In this document: positions 8,294-17,319 of the stretch, one piece after another
How the letters are laid out: every line of letters begins with the position of its first letter
Position numbering within the stretch: position 1 is the first letter of the stretch
From: DASVLX01 sp036384655
GTDB lineage: Bacteria > Actinomycetota > Actinomycetes > Mycobacteriales > Pseudonocardiaceae
Assembly (NCBI GenBank): GCA_036384655.1
Contig: DASVLX010000155.1
Span: 1 to 64,000 of the forward strand
Length of the DNA: 64,000 nucleotides
Reading direction: 5' to 3'
Translations under genes and position numbers: made by a program
Notes under the pieces: model-generated
What the model was told of the DNA's origin: nothing
The model's database searches: none
What the model saw: the letters and a program-made list of their open reading frames with translations, nothing else

Positions 8294-8971
8294 GTGGCTG
8301 CCGGAGGCTTGACCAGGGATCGCGGCGCGGCGCGATACCGCAGGCGAAAGCCAATACCGGCGATCGCGCTCGTGGTCGTCCTGGTCGTCGCGGCGATCGT
8401 GGTCTGGGTCAACGTGATCGGCAAGGCCACCAACGTCAACGCCGAGACGGCGTGTCCCGCGCCCGCCAACGGTGCCGCGGTCGGCACGTCCCTGCCGCAC
8501 AACGGGCTGGACAAGGTGAACCCGGAGCCGGCGACGGACGTCAAGGTGCGGGTGCTCAACGCGAGCACCCAGCGTGGTGCGGCCCAGCAGGCCAACCTGG
8601 TACTCAGCGGCCTGGGTTTCCAGCAGGCCGCCGAGCCGGGTGACGATCCGCTCTATCCCAAGGGTGACCTGCACTGCCAGGGCGAGATCCGGTTTGGCGC
8701 CAACGGCGTCGGCGCCGCCCGAACCCTGAGCCTGGTGCTGCCGTGCACCCAACTGGTCCGGGACACCCGCCAGGACGAGACGGTGGACCTCGCCATCGGC
8801 TCGAACTTCGGTCAGATCTCGCCGAGCCCCGCCGCCCAGACGGCGTTGAAACAGCTCGCCGCGTGGTCCGCGACGCACCCGACACCCAGTGGTGGCCAGC
8901 AGGCCCAGGGCACGGTCGCGCCCCAGCTGTCGCCGTCGCTGCTGTCCGCAGCCCGCGACTATCCCTGCTGA
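8294..8971 (+). CDS. cei: Cell envelope integrity protein Cei (LytR C-terminal domain)
   Basis: This 225-residue single-pass membrane protein (Rv2700-like) supports envelope integrity. An Arg-rich N-terminus (YRRRKP) is followed by one membrane helix at about residues 23-45 (IALVVVLVVAAIVVWVNVI). The extracellular LytR_C-type domain contains VKVRVLNASTQRGAAQQ. Paired Cys residues lie outside the membrane and could form disulfides. I chose GTG 8294 because GGGAGGGACGAGG is well placed; the open frame extends upstream to 8105, but that stretch has no membrane or family features. Confidence 0.85.
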   Translation: MAAGGLTRDRGAARYRRRKPIPAIALVVVLVVAAIVVWVNVIGKATNVNAETACPAPANGAAVGTSLPHNGLDKVNPEPATDVKVRVLNASTQRGAAQQANLVLSGLGFQQAAEPGDDPLYPKGDLHCQGEIRFGANGVGAARTLSLVLPCTQLVRDTRQDETVDLAIGSNFGQISPSPAAQTALKQLAAWSATHPTPSGGQQAQGTVAPQLSPSLLSAARDYPC

Positions 8972-9025
8972 TATCGCGCTAGGGTCTCCGGCCACAGGGG
9001 CTGAATCGAATAGGAAGGTTCGGGG

Positions 9026-9787
<762 letters not shown>

Positions 9788-9798
9788 CGATTCGGCGG

Positions 9799-9840
9799 TG
9801 AAGCCCGAGGCTTCAGCACTGAAGCGTCAGCACTGAAGCG
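9799..9840 (+). terminator. ppgK downstream hairpin and 14-bp tandem repeat
   Basis: TGAAGCC-cga-GGCTTCA (9799-9815) is a perfect hairpin. It overlaps GCTTCAG-ca-CTGAAGC (9810-9825), so two mutually exclusive stems are possible. TCAGCACTGAAGCG is also tandemly repeated (9813-9826, 9827-9840). It probably terminates ppgK just before the sigA promoter. Confidence 0.55.
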
Positions 9841-9860
9841 CTGCGCGGTGTCGAGGTAGT

Positions 9861-9866
9861 TACAAT
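9861..9866 (+). promoter_or_regulatory. sigA -10 element
   Basis: TACAAT is a near-consensus -10 hexamer about 104 bp upstream of the sigA start. No good -35 is seen 16-18 bp upstream, which is common in actinomycete housekeeping promoters. Confidence 0.55.
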
Positions 9867-9969
9867 GGAACGCGTGCCCGTCGTCGGGAAGCGGCGGGGT
9901 TCCCCGAACTTCTCGCAACCGAGGTCCGCTCGCCTCGGTGTTGTGATCTAGAGTTCCGAAAGGGCGTAC

Positions 9970-11421
9970 GTGGCAGCCGCAGAAACCGCAACCCGACGCT
10001 CCAGCTCATCCGCGAGCGCCGCCAAGACGACCAAGTCCGCGTCGGCTCAGGCCGTTTCGGCGGTGGCGGATGTCCCGGATGCCGACACCACCACCACTCC
10101 GGCCCCCAAGGCCGCGGCGAAGAAGACGACGACCAAGCGGGCGACCGGCACGCGCACCACCAAGCGCGCCGCGTCGACCTCCAAGACCGCCCCCGCGAAG
10201 GGGACGGCCAAGGGGGCGAAGGCGCCCGGCAAGACGACCAGGACGTCGGCCAAGACCGCCGCCAAGGCGGGCACCAAGGGTGCCAAGCCGGCCGGCGAGG
10301 GCGACGAGGCCGACACCGAACTTGAGGGCGATGTCTCGCCCGAGGACGTCGAGCTGGAGGACGTCGAGGTCGATCTCGTCGAGGACGTGGTCGAGGAGGT
10401 CTCGGACGAGGCGGCCAAGGACGCCAAGGACGGTGACTTCGTCTGGGATGAGGAGGAGTCCGAGGCGCTGCGCCAGGCGCGCAAGGACGCCGAACTCACC
10501 GCGTCCGCGGACTCGGTACGTGCCTACCTCAAGCAGATCGGCAAGGTGGCGCTGCTCAACGCCGAGGAGGAGGTCGAGCTCGCCAAGCGCATCGAGGCCG
10601 GGCTCTACGCCGCCGAGCGGTACCGCAAGGCCGAGGAGAGCAGCGAGAAGCTGTCCACCCAGATGCGCCGTGACCTCCGGTGGATCATCCGGGACGGCGA
10701 ACGCGCCAAGAACCATCTGCTGGAGGCGAACCTCCGGCTGGTCGTGTCGCTGGCCAAGCGCTACACCGGCCGCGGCATGGCCTTCCTGGACCTGATTCAG
10801 GAGGGCAACCTCGGCCTGATCCGCGCGGTCGAGAAGTTCGACTACACCAAGGGCTACAAGTTCTCCACGTACGCCACCTGGTGGATCCGCCAGGCCATCA
10901 CCCGCGCCATGGCGGACCAGGCCCGCACCATCCGTATTCCGGTGCATATGGTCGAGGTCATCAACAAGCTCGGTCGCATTCAGCGTGAACTTCTCCAGGA
11001 TCTGGGTCGCGAACCCACTCCGGAGGAACTCGCCAAGGAAATGGACATCACCCCGGAGAAAGTACTGGAAATCCAGCAGTACGCCCGGGAACCCATTTCC
11101 CTCGACCAGACCATTGGTGACGAGGGTGATTCTCAACTCGGTGACTTCATCGAGGACTCCGAGGCCGTGGTGGCGGTGGACGCCGTGTCGTTCACGTTGC
11201 TTCAGGACCAACTCCAGTCCGTGCTGGCCACGCTCTCCGAGCGGGAGGCCGGTGTGGTCCGGTTGCGGTTCGGCCTGACCGACGGTCAGCCCCGCACCCT
11301 GGACGAGATCGGTCAGGTCTACGGGGTGACCCGGGAGCGCATCAGGCAGATCGAGTCCAAGACCATGTCCAAGCTGCGCCACCCGTCGCGCTCCCAGGTG
11401 TTGCGCGACTACCTCGACTAG
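9970..11421 (+). CDS. sigA: Principal RNA polymerase sigma factor (RpoD/HrdB/SigA)
   Basis: This is the housekeeping sigma-70 factor that directs RNA polymerase to most promoters. It has 483 residues. About 120 Lys/Ala/Thr-rich residues and then an acidic stretch (to about residue 165) form the actinobacterial N-terminal extension. Region 1.2 begins at SVRAYLKQIGKVALL; regions 2.1-2.4 include NLRLVVSLAKRYTGRGM and FSTYATWWIRQAITRAM; region 3 is IPVHMVEVINKL; region 4.2 is GVTRERIRQIESKTMSKLRH. GTG 9970 has AAAGGG upstream. It is very similar to the SigB encoded at 28434 in regions 2 to 4. Confidence 0.97.
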   Translation: MAAAETATRRSSSSASAAKTTKSASAQAVSAVADVPDADTTTTPAPKAAAKKTTTKRATGTRTTKRAASTSKTAPAKGTAKGAKAPGKTTRTSAKTAAKAGTKGAKPAGEGDEADTELEGDVSPEDVELEDVEVDLVEDVVEEVSDEAAKDAKDGDFVWDEEESEALRQARKDAELTASADSVRAYLKQIGKVALLNAEEEVELAKRIEAGLYAAERYRKAEESSEKLSTQMRRDLRWIIRDGERAKNHLLEANLRLVVSLAKRYTGRGMAFLDLIQEGNLGLIRAVEKFDYTKGYKFSTYATWWIRQAITRAMADQARTIRIPVHMVEVINKLGRIQRELLQDLGREPTPEELAKEMDITPEKVLEIQQYAREPISLDQTIGDEGDSQLGDFIEDSEAVVAVDAVSFTLLQDQLQSVLATLSEREAGVVRLRFGLTDGQPRTLDEIGQVYGVTRERIRQIESKTMSKLRHPSRSQVLRDYLD

Positions 11422-11447
11422 GGCCCTCGATCAAGATCCAGGACCAG

Positions 11448-11487
11448 CAACGAACCGGGCCGCGGATGTTCGCGGCCCGGTTCGTTG
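11448..11487 (+). terminator. Strong sigA terminator hairpin
   Basis: A perfect 17-bp stem, CAACGAACCGGGCCGCG (11448-11464) with its complement at 11471-11487, has a 6-nt loop GATGTT. It lies 26 bp after the sigA stop. Confidence 0.85.
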
Positions 11488-11531
11488 TCTCGGTGGGCCG
11501 TCCGTGCGGCCGCCCGGCGCCGTCTCGCATC

Positions 11532-11606
11532 GTCACGGGCGGCACTGTCACGGGCGGCATCGTCACGGGCGGCATCGTCACGGGCGGCACTGTCACGGGC
11601 GGCGCT
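11532..11606. repeat. 15-bp tandem repeat, 5 units, intergenic
   Basis: Five units of GTCACGGGCGGC followed by ACT, ATC, ATC, ACT and GCT lie head to tail after the sigA terminator. Reading frames through the block give only repetitive peptides, so I treat it as non-coding. Confidence 0.9.
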
Positions 11607-11731
11607 GGAGAAGCGCTCGATCCACGGTTGCCTGGGTCAATCCCAGTTGACGAGACACCGAAAACGGACCTGTCCGCTGAGGGCGAACAAACAATTTCGG
11701 TCTACAGAGAGCGTAGATCCGAAGCCAAATT

Positions 11732-11790
11732 CCGTGACCGAGATCACTTTTATGGCCAAAATTTGATCGCAGCGTGATCATTCGTCACGG
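11732..11790. promoter_or_regulatory. Long interrupted inverted repeat upstream of the DUF7455 gene
   Basis: CCGTGAC-cga-GATCAC (11732-11747) pairs with GTGATC-attc-GTCACGG (11774-11790), with 26 bp of AT-rich DNA between them. The arms match perfectly in two blocks, 7 and 6 bp. This could be an operator or an RNA hairpin about 200 bp upstream of the small gene. Confidence 0.55.
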
Positions 11791-11988
11791 ACAGAAACGA
11801 AAAGAATGCTCGGCGCTGCGACAAACGGGTACTCCTCGCGTGACTCGCATCCCAACAGCTCGGGAACACTTGCAGTCCTTAGAACGTCTGCAAGAGTGGA
11901 AGTAAGCGAGCACGCGGCGAGCCGGTCCGACGTGGTCGTAGCTGAAGCGGTGCCGGGCCACCGGTGCCGGGACGGAGGGAGAGACTCC

Positions 11989-12171
11989 ATGCAAACGACA
12001 CTCACCCGCCCCGCGTTGACTGCTGCTGACCGTTGTGACCGTTGCGGGGCCGCCGCACGGGTGCGGGCCATTTTTCCGTCCGGAGGCGAGCTGCTGTTCT
12101 GTGCGCACCACGCGCGTGAGCACGCCGCCCGGCTGCACGAACTGGCGGCGGAGGTCCAGAGCGAAGAATGA
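11989..12171 (+). CDS. DUF7455 small zinc-finger-like protein
   Basis: This 60-residue protein has CDRCGAAARVRA and, 18 residues later, FCAHHAREH, giving a C-x2-C...C-x2-H treble-clef-like metal site. It belongs to the small DUF7455 family commonly encoded close to sigA in actinomycetes; its function is unknown. ATG 11989 has GGAGGGAGAG 5-6 bp upstream. The frame is open upstream to 11806, but that part is unlike the family and contains no better start. Confidence 0.8.
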   Translation: MQTTLTRPALTAADRCDRCGAAARVRAIFPSGGELLFCAHHAREHAARLHELAAEVQSEE

Positions 12172-12188
12172 TCGATCGCCAGCCAGGC

Positions 12189-12228
12189 GACCAAGGGCGC
12201 GAGATCGCGAGATCTCGCGCCCTTGGTC
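12189..12228. terminator. Bidirectional terminator hairpin
   Basis: A perfect 17-bp stem, GACCAAGGGCGCGAGAT (12189-12205) with its complement at 12212-12228, has a 6-nt loop. It lies between the convergent DUF7455 and ROK genes and can end transcripts from both sides. Confidence 0.8.
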
Positions 12229-12273
12229 TGTCTCGGGTCTGGTCCGTCTCGGGTCCTGTCTGGCCTGGGTCCG

Positions 12274-13449
12274 CTAGCCACCCAGCACCGGCTCGAACGC
12301 CAGCTCGGCGGCGCCCAGCAGTTTGGCGTCCGCGCCCAACGCGGCGGTGACCACCCGTACCCCGCCCAGCGCCCGGCTGACCAGGCTGCGTTCCCGCACC
12401 AGCCGCTGGACATGCTCGACCAGCGCCGGTGGCAGGGCGGTGAACAGGTCACCGAGCACCAGCAGCTCCGGGCTGAGCAGATTGCTCAGGTTGCACAGCC
12501 CCAGCGCCAGCCACTCACCGAACTCGCTGAGCCTGACCAGCACCTCGGTGGTGTTGCCGGCGATCCCGCGCAGCTCCGCGACGATCGCGCCCCGCGTGGT
12601 CGTCTCCGGCAGGCCCAGCGCCCGGCACAGCGCGTGCTCCCCCACCTCGGTCTCCCAGCAGCCCCGGCTGCCGCAGTAGCAGGGCCGGCCGTCGGGTCGC
12701 ACGACCATGTGTCCGACCTCGCCGATGTGATGGCCGCCGGCGCCGCTCAGCGACGTGCCACCCGCGATCGCGCCGCCGCCGATACCCACGTCGGCGCTGA
12801 TGTAGACGACGTTGGCGGTGCCTCGGGCCGCGCCGCGCAGGAACTCCGCCAGACCACCCAGCTCACCGTCGTTGCCGATATGCACCGGCACCCGCAGCGC
12901 GTGCGACAACCAGGCGCCCAGCGGCACGTCCGTCCAACGCAGGTTCGGCAGCTCGTGCACGAACCCGTCCTCATGCCGCACCACGCCGGGGACCGACACG
13001 CCGACGGCGGCCACCTCGACGCCCAGCTCCTCGATCAGCGGCACCGCGACGTCGATGATCTTGGTGAACACCTCACGCGGCTCGCCGGTGTCCCGGCCCA
13101 GCCTCGCCCTGGCCCGGCCGAGGATCTCCCCGCCGATGCCGACCAGGGCCAGCGCGACCTGCTCGACCTGGATGTCCACCGCGAGCACGACGGCGGCCTG
13201 GGCCTGCGGCAACACCAGCAGCGAGGGCCGGCCCACGCCGCTGCGCTGGGCCGGCGACTTCTCCGCCACCAGGCCGTCCTCGGCGAGGCCGTCCACGAGC
13301 GCCTTGATGGTGCTGCGGTTGAGTCCCAGCTCGGTGGCGAGTTCGGCGCGGGTGCTCGGCCCGTGCACGTGCAGCCGGCGCAGCAACGCCGCCCGGTTGT
13401 GTCGTCGGACGTCATCAGGCCTGGTGCCGAGCCCGGGTGCGGTTGTCAC
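12274..13449 (-). CDS. ROK-family transcriptional regulator of the sugar ABC operon
   Basis: This is a sugar-responsive repressor of the NagC/XylR/Rok7B7 type, 391 residues. The N-terminal winged helix spans about residues 15-75 (RAELATELGLNRSTIKALVDGLAEDGLV). The ROK sugar-kinase-like domain follows, with ISADVGIGGGAIAGG, GEVGHMVV and the zinc cluster CYCGSRGCWE. It is the last gene of the minus-strand operon, 52 bp after the permease, so it is probably co-transcribed and controls the palindromes upstream of the binding protein. Streptomyces pairs xylFGH with such a regulator. GTG 13449 is the longest start and overlaps its own GGGAGG; a slightly shorter start is possible. Confidence 0.85.
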   Translation of the reverse strand: MTTAPGLGTRPDDVRRHNRAALLRRLHVHGPSTRAELATELGLNRSTIKALVDGLAEDGLVAEKSPAQRSGVGRPSLLVLPQAQAAVVLAVDIQVEQVALALVGIGGEILGRARARLGRDTGEPREVFTKIIDVAVPLIEELGVEVAAVGVSVPGVVRHEDGFVHELPNLRWTDVPLGAWLSHALRVPVHIGNDGELGGLAEFLRGAARGTANVVYISADVGIGGGAIAGGTSLSGAGGHHIGEVGHMVVRPDGRPCYCGSRGCWETEVGEHALCRALGLPETTTRGAIVAELRGIAGNTTEVLVRLSEFGEWLALGLCNLSNLLSPELLVLGDLFTALPPALVEHVQRLVRERSLVSRALGGVRVVTAALGADAKLLGAAELAFEPVLGG

Positions 13450-13501
13450 CTCCCGTGCTCCACCATCGACTGGCCACCTCGGACCACCCAGTCACCCATT
13501 C

Positions 13502-15070
13502 TCAGCGCAGGATCGTGACACGGCGTCGCGACAGGGCGTCGACGGTAGCCGCGATCAGCAGTACCAAGCCAGTGATGATATTCACGGTCGCCGCCTGGTA
13601 ACCCAACAGTCCCAGCCCGTTCTGCACGGTGGCCAGCACCAGACCGCCGATCACCGCGTCACGAAGCCGGCCGCGGCCGCCGAACAGCGAGGTGCCACCG
13701 ATCACCGCCGCGCCCACCGCGAACAGCAGCGTGTTGCCGTTGCCGGCGTTGCCGTCCACCGAACCGATCTTCGACGTGTAGACGATCGCGCCGAGCGCCG
13801 CGACGGACGAGCAGATCACGAACACGCTCATCCGGATCTGGTCGACCTTGACACCGGCCCGGCGGGCCGCCTCCCGGTTGCCGCCGACCGCGTAGACATG
13901 CCGGCCGTACCGGGTGCGGTCCAGCACGAACGTCCCGACCGCCAGCAGCACGAGAATGATCGGCACCACGTACGGCACACCCCGGATCGTGGTCAGGTCC
14001 GGGTTCGGCGAGCGGTTGAGGGTGAACAGGAAGGTGGCCGCCGCACCGACCACCAGCACCGCCAGCGACTTCACCACCACCACCGTGGTGGGCTGCGCGA
14101 CCAGGCCCTGCCGCAGCCTGCTGAAATGCCGGAACAGCACGACGACCGAGTAGCCGCCACCGAACACAACGAACAACAGCCAGCTGCCGAGCACGGTGAG
14201 GTTGCCATTGGTGACCGCGAACAACACCGGGCTCTGCCGGATCGACAGCTCGCCGCCCTGCCCGACCAACTGCTCGATCACGCCGTACCAGGCGATGAAC
14301 AGCGCCAGGGTGACCACGAACGCCGGAATGCCGATCTTGGAAACCATGAAGCCGGTGAGCACACCGATGATCGTGCCCACCGAGATCGCCAGCACGATCT
14401 CAAGCCACGGATTGGCCGCGAAGCCGGCGACCATGATCACGACGACGACCAGCGACAGTGCGGTGCCGATCCAGATCCGGGCCAGCGCGGACAGCACGGC
14501 GGCCACCAGGGCACCGACCAGGAACGCCCAGAACACCGTGGTGCCGAACGCGCCCAGCAGGTTGCCGTGGTTGACGAAGTGCAGCGCCATCACCGCGGCG
14601 GCCACGCCGGAGGCGGTGCCCGCGGACAGGTCGATCTCGCCGAGCAGCAGCACCGGCACGATGCCCATCGCGATGATGGTCTGCCCGGCACCCTGTTCGA
14701 ACAGGTTGGCCACGTTGTTGAGGGTGAGGAAGTTCCCCGACAGCAGTGCGAACACGACAACCAGCGCCGCCAGCCCGAGCAGCGCCGGCAGCGCGCCCAG
14801 CTCGCCGCCGCGCACCCGGCGGAAGTAGTCGCGGATCGCCTCCACCGTCGACAGCGCTGTGGTGTCGATGCCGAAGTCGGAGACCACGGCGGGCGCCGAC
14901 GGCCCCAGCGCCGGTCCCATCTTCATCGCCGAGGATGTCTCCTCGGTCGTCTGGTCGGCTGTTGTCGTGATGGTCTCGGTGCCGGCGTCACCGGTGTTCC
15001 TGGCGCCGGTCTTCGTGCGGGCCCTCACACGGGACCTGGTGCCGGTCCTGCTGCTCGACGTGTCGTCCAT
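13502..15070 (-). CDS. Sugar ABC transporter permease (XylH type)
   Basis: This is the membrane subunit of a monosaccharide importer of the CUT2 family, which includes xylose and ribose systems. It has 522 residues; about 60 hydrophilic Thr/Arg/Ala residues precede the membrane domain, longer than in most homologs (~400). Multiple hydrophobic helices and the family segments GIDTTALSTVEAIRDYF, GEIDLSAGTASGVAA and YAVGGNREAARRAG are present. ATG 15070 has GGGAGG upstream; the frame extends to 15115. It lies 28 bp after the ATPase gene. Xylose as substrate is inferred from similarity and the ROK neighbour. Confidence 0.88.
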   Translation of the reverse strand: MDDTSSSRTGTRSRVRARTKTGARNTGDAGTETITTTADQTTEETSSAMKMGPALGPSAPAVVSDFGIDTTALSTVEAIRDYFRRVRGGELGALPALLGLAALVVVFALLSGNFLTLNNVANLFEQGAGQTIIAMGIVPVLLLGEIDLSAGTASGVAAAVMALHFVNHGNLLGAFGTTVFWAFLVGALVAAVLSALARIWIGTALSLVVVVIMVAGFAANPWLEIVLAISVGTIIGVLTGFMVSKIGIPAFVVTLALFIAWYGVIEQLVGQGGELSIRQSPVLFAVTNGNLTVLGSWLLFVVFGGGYSVVVLFRHFSRLRQGLVAQPTTVVVVKSLAVLVVGAAATFLFTLNRSPNPDLTTIRGVPYVVPIILVLLAVGTFVLDRTRYGRHVYAVGGNREAARRAGVKVDQIRMSVFVICSSVAALGAIVYTSKIGSVDGNAGNGNTLLFAVGAAVIGGTSLFGGRGRLRDAVIGGLVLATVQNGLGLLGYQAATVNIITGLVLLIAATVDALSRRRVTILR

Positions 15071-15098
15071 GACTGGGGTTCCTCCCTTCCGTCCGAGC

Positions 15099-15872
15099 TC
15101 AGATCGTCGCGACATCGGGACGCGCCAGACCGAGATCGCCGGACCGGCCAGAGGTGATCAGTTCGACGACGGTGCTGCTGGTGACGTCCTTGGCGAACAC
15201 CTCGGCGGCCAGTCGACCGAGGTAGAGAACCGCGATGCGGTCCGCCACCTCGAACACGTCGTTCATGTTGTGACTGATCAGTACCACGCCCAGGCCGTGT
15301 TCGGCGAGTCTGCGTACCAGATCGAGAACCTGGCGGGTCTGTGCCACGCCGAGTGCGGCGGTGGGCTCGTCCAGCAGCACCACCTTGCTGTTCCACAGCA
15401 CGGCCTTGGCGATCGCCACGGTCTGCCGCTGGCCGCCCGACAGCGCCGACACCGGCACGCGCACCGATTTCACCGTGCGCACCGACAGCGAGGCGAGAGT
15501 GCGGCGTGCGGCCAGTTCCATCGATGCCTCGTCCAGCAGGCCGGAGCGGACGTTCTCCCGGCCCAGGAACATGTTCTGGACGATGTCGAGGTTGTCGCAC
15601 AGCGCGAGATCCTGGTAGACGACCTCGATGCCGAGCGCCGCCGCGTCCCGGGGGCTGTGCACGTGCACCGGCCGGCCCTCGAAGACCACCTCGCCGGAAT
15701 CGGGCGCGTGGATACCGGCGATGCACTTCACGAGCGTCGACTTGCCGGCGCCGTTGTCGCCGACCAGGGCCGTCACCTCACCGGCCCGAACGTCCAGGTT
15801 CACGTCGTGCAGCACGTGCACCGGACCGAAGCTCTTGTTGATGTCGCGCATGGCGAGGATGGGTTCACTCAT
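15099..15872 (-). CDS. Sugar ABC transporter ATP-binding protein (XylG type, single domain)
   Basis: This is the ATPase subunit of the importer, 257 residues with one nucleotide-binding domain. Classical XylG/RbsA proteins have two domains in ~500 residues, but single-domain versions are common in actinomycetes. Walker A is GDNGAGKST, the signature is LSGGQRQ, Walker B is VVLLDEPTAALG and the switch His is in LISHNM. ATG 15872 follows GGAGTGGAC. An open extension to 15968 has no family features. It must act as a homodimer with the permease. Confidence 0.9.
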   Translation of the reverse strand: MSEPILAMRDINKSFGPVHVLHDVNLDVRAGEVTALVGDNGAGKSTLVKCIAGIHAPDSGEVVFEGRPVHVHSPRDAAALGIEVVYQDLALCDNLDIVQNMFLGRENVRSGLLDEASMELAARRTLASLSVRTVKSVRVPVSALSGGQRQTVAIAKAVLWNSKVVLLDEPTAALGVAQTRQVLDLVRRLAEHGLGVVLISHNMNDVFEVADRIAVLYLGRLAAEVFAKDVTSSTVVELITSGRSGDLGLARPDVATI

Positions 15873-16052
15873 GTCCACTCCGTGGGGAGTCGGGCTGTGG
15901 GAAACGCTGCTGTGGAAACGTTGCTGCTGCTGGGACAGTCTGCTGGTCAGGACTGGACGGCTACACACGGGACGGCTGACACACGGGACGCCGTGGTGGG
16001 GTCCGGGGCGCGCCGCACCCCACCACGGCGAGCCTGTCGCCGGTCAGCAGGG

Positions 16053-17165
16053 TCAGGCGATGCCGAGCTGGGCGCAGACCGGCACGGTCGGCCCGGTACA
16101 GATGTCGCTGGCCTTCACATAACCCTGCTTGACGACCACACCCACGTTGTTCTTGGTGATGGACTGCGGCGTCAGCAGGACGGACTTGACCTGCCGTTGC
16201 GAATTCGGGTCGGTCACGGTATTCGAGGCGTAGGCGCTGGCGGCGGCGGTGTTACCGCCGGCGAGGTCCACGGCGAGCTTCGCGGCGGCGTCGGCCTCCT
16301 CCTGGATCGGCTTGAACACCGTCGAGTACTGCACACCCTCCAGGACGTTCTGCAGTCCCGCGGCGGTGGCGTCCTGGCCGGTCACCGGAACCTTCCCGGC
16401 CAGGCCGTTCTTCTGTAGCACAGTGATGATCGCGCCGGCCAGGCCGTCGTTGGCGGCGAGCACGCCGTCCACCGTGCCGCCGTTGGCGGACAGCAACTGC
16501 TCGAAGGTCGTGCCGCCCTTCTGGTTGTCCCAACCGTCGATGAACTGGCTGGCCACCAGCTTGAGCGTGCCGGCGTCGTAGAGCGGCTTGAGCACCTGCT
16601 CCTGGCCGTCGTGGAACTGGGTGGCGTTGTTGTCCGTCGGCGAGCCCTCGATCTCGATGACCCGCGCGCCGGGCTTGCCGGCCAGCGCGTCCTTCAACGC
16701 GGTGCCCTGCAGCTGGCCGACCCGAACGTTGTCGAAGCTGACGTAGTAGTCGGCGCTGCCGCCCGCGTTGAGCCGGTCGTAGTCGATCACCGGCACGCCC
16801 TGCTGCCTGGCCTTCTGCTCCACCGTGGCGCCGACGTTGCCGCTCGGCGCGGCGATGATCAGCACCTTCACGCCCTGGCTGAGCATGCTGTCGGCGTACT
16901 GGGAGAACTTCTGGTTGTCGCCCTGGGCGTTCTCGATGATCGGGTTCAGACCCGCCGAGGTCAGGGCCTTACGCAGCATGGGGGCGTCGAAGTCCGCCCA
17001 CCGGGCCGAGGTGGCCGTCTCGGGCAGGATCACGCCGATCTTGGGACCGTTGGCCGCTGCCGCGCTGGAACCGTCGGAGCTGGCCGTGCTGTTGGCCCCA
17101 CATGCCGTCAGGACCATCGCCAGTCCCGAGCCCGCGGCGATCAGGGCGAGGGAGCTCTTGCGCAT
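16053..17165 (-). CDS. Sugar ABC transporter substrate-binding lipoprotein (XylF type)
   Basis: This is the extracellular binding protein of the importer, 370 residues. The signal peptide ends in a lipobox, LTAC (Cys at about residue 22), giving a membrane-anchored lipoprotein. The periplasmic-binding fold type I follows: GPKIGVILPETATSARW, VKVLIIAAPSGNV, VIDYDRLNAGGSADYYVSFDN (as in D-xylose-binding proteins) and GQDATAAGLQ. ATG 17165 has GAGAGGA upstream; the open frame extends to 17225, through the palindrome. It is the first gene of the operon. Confidence 0.92.
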   Translation of the reverse strand: MRKSSLALIAAGSGLAMVLTACGANSTASSDGSSAAAANGPKIGVILPETATSARWADFDAPMLRKALTSAGLNPIIENAQGDNQKFSQYADSMLSQGVKVLIIAAPSGNVGATVEQKARQQGVPVIDYDRLNAGGSADYYVSFDNVRVGQLQGTALKDALAGKPGARVIEIEGSPTDNNATQFHDGQEQVLKPLYDAGTLKLVASQFIDGWDNQKGGTTFEQLLSANGGTVDGVLAANDGLAGAIITVLQKNGLAGKVPVTGQDATAAGLQNVLEGVQYSTVFKPIQEEADAAAKLAVDLAGGNTAAASAYASNTVTDPNSQRQVKSVLLTPQSITKNNVGVVVKQGYVKASDICTGPTVPVCAQLGIA

Positions 17166-17205
17166 GTTGGCGTCCTCTCGATCGCTACCAGTCTCAGGTG
17201 TCGAG

Positions 17206-17226
17206 AATGTTGCGGCCGGCAACATT
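17206..17226. promoter_or_regulatory. Palindromic operator candidate 1 upstream of the sugar operon
   Basis: AATGTTGC-ggccg-GCAACATT is a perfect 8-bp inverted repeat 41 bp upstream of the binding-protein start. It is a likely target of the operon's ROK repressor. Confidence 0.65.
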
Positions 17227-17232
17227 TGGAAT

Positions 17233-17247
17233 GTTGTGGGTCACAAC
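17233..17247. promoter_or_regulatory. Palindromic operator candidate 2 upstream of the sugar operon
   Basis: GTTGTG-ggt-CACAAC is a perfect 6-bp inverted repeat. Its left arm begins with the same AATGTTG as candidate 1, displaced by 24 bp, suggesting two sites for one regulator. Confidence 0.6.
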
Positions 17248-17319
17248 TTATGACGCGCGCGAGCGCAGCACAAGGGTGAAATGTGGCGCTCCTCACCCGT
17301 AACCCGTGCCCGGCGTGTA

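Noticed and set aside
11342..11596. 84-codon minus-strand frame with PVTMP repeats after sigA
   Set aside because: It is created by the 15-bp tandem repeat, overlaps the sigA 3' end and its terminator, and has no ribosome binding site.
11532..11606. Five regular repeats considered as a CRISPR array
   Set aside because: The units are 15 bp and contiguous without spacers, and no cas genes are present.
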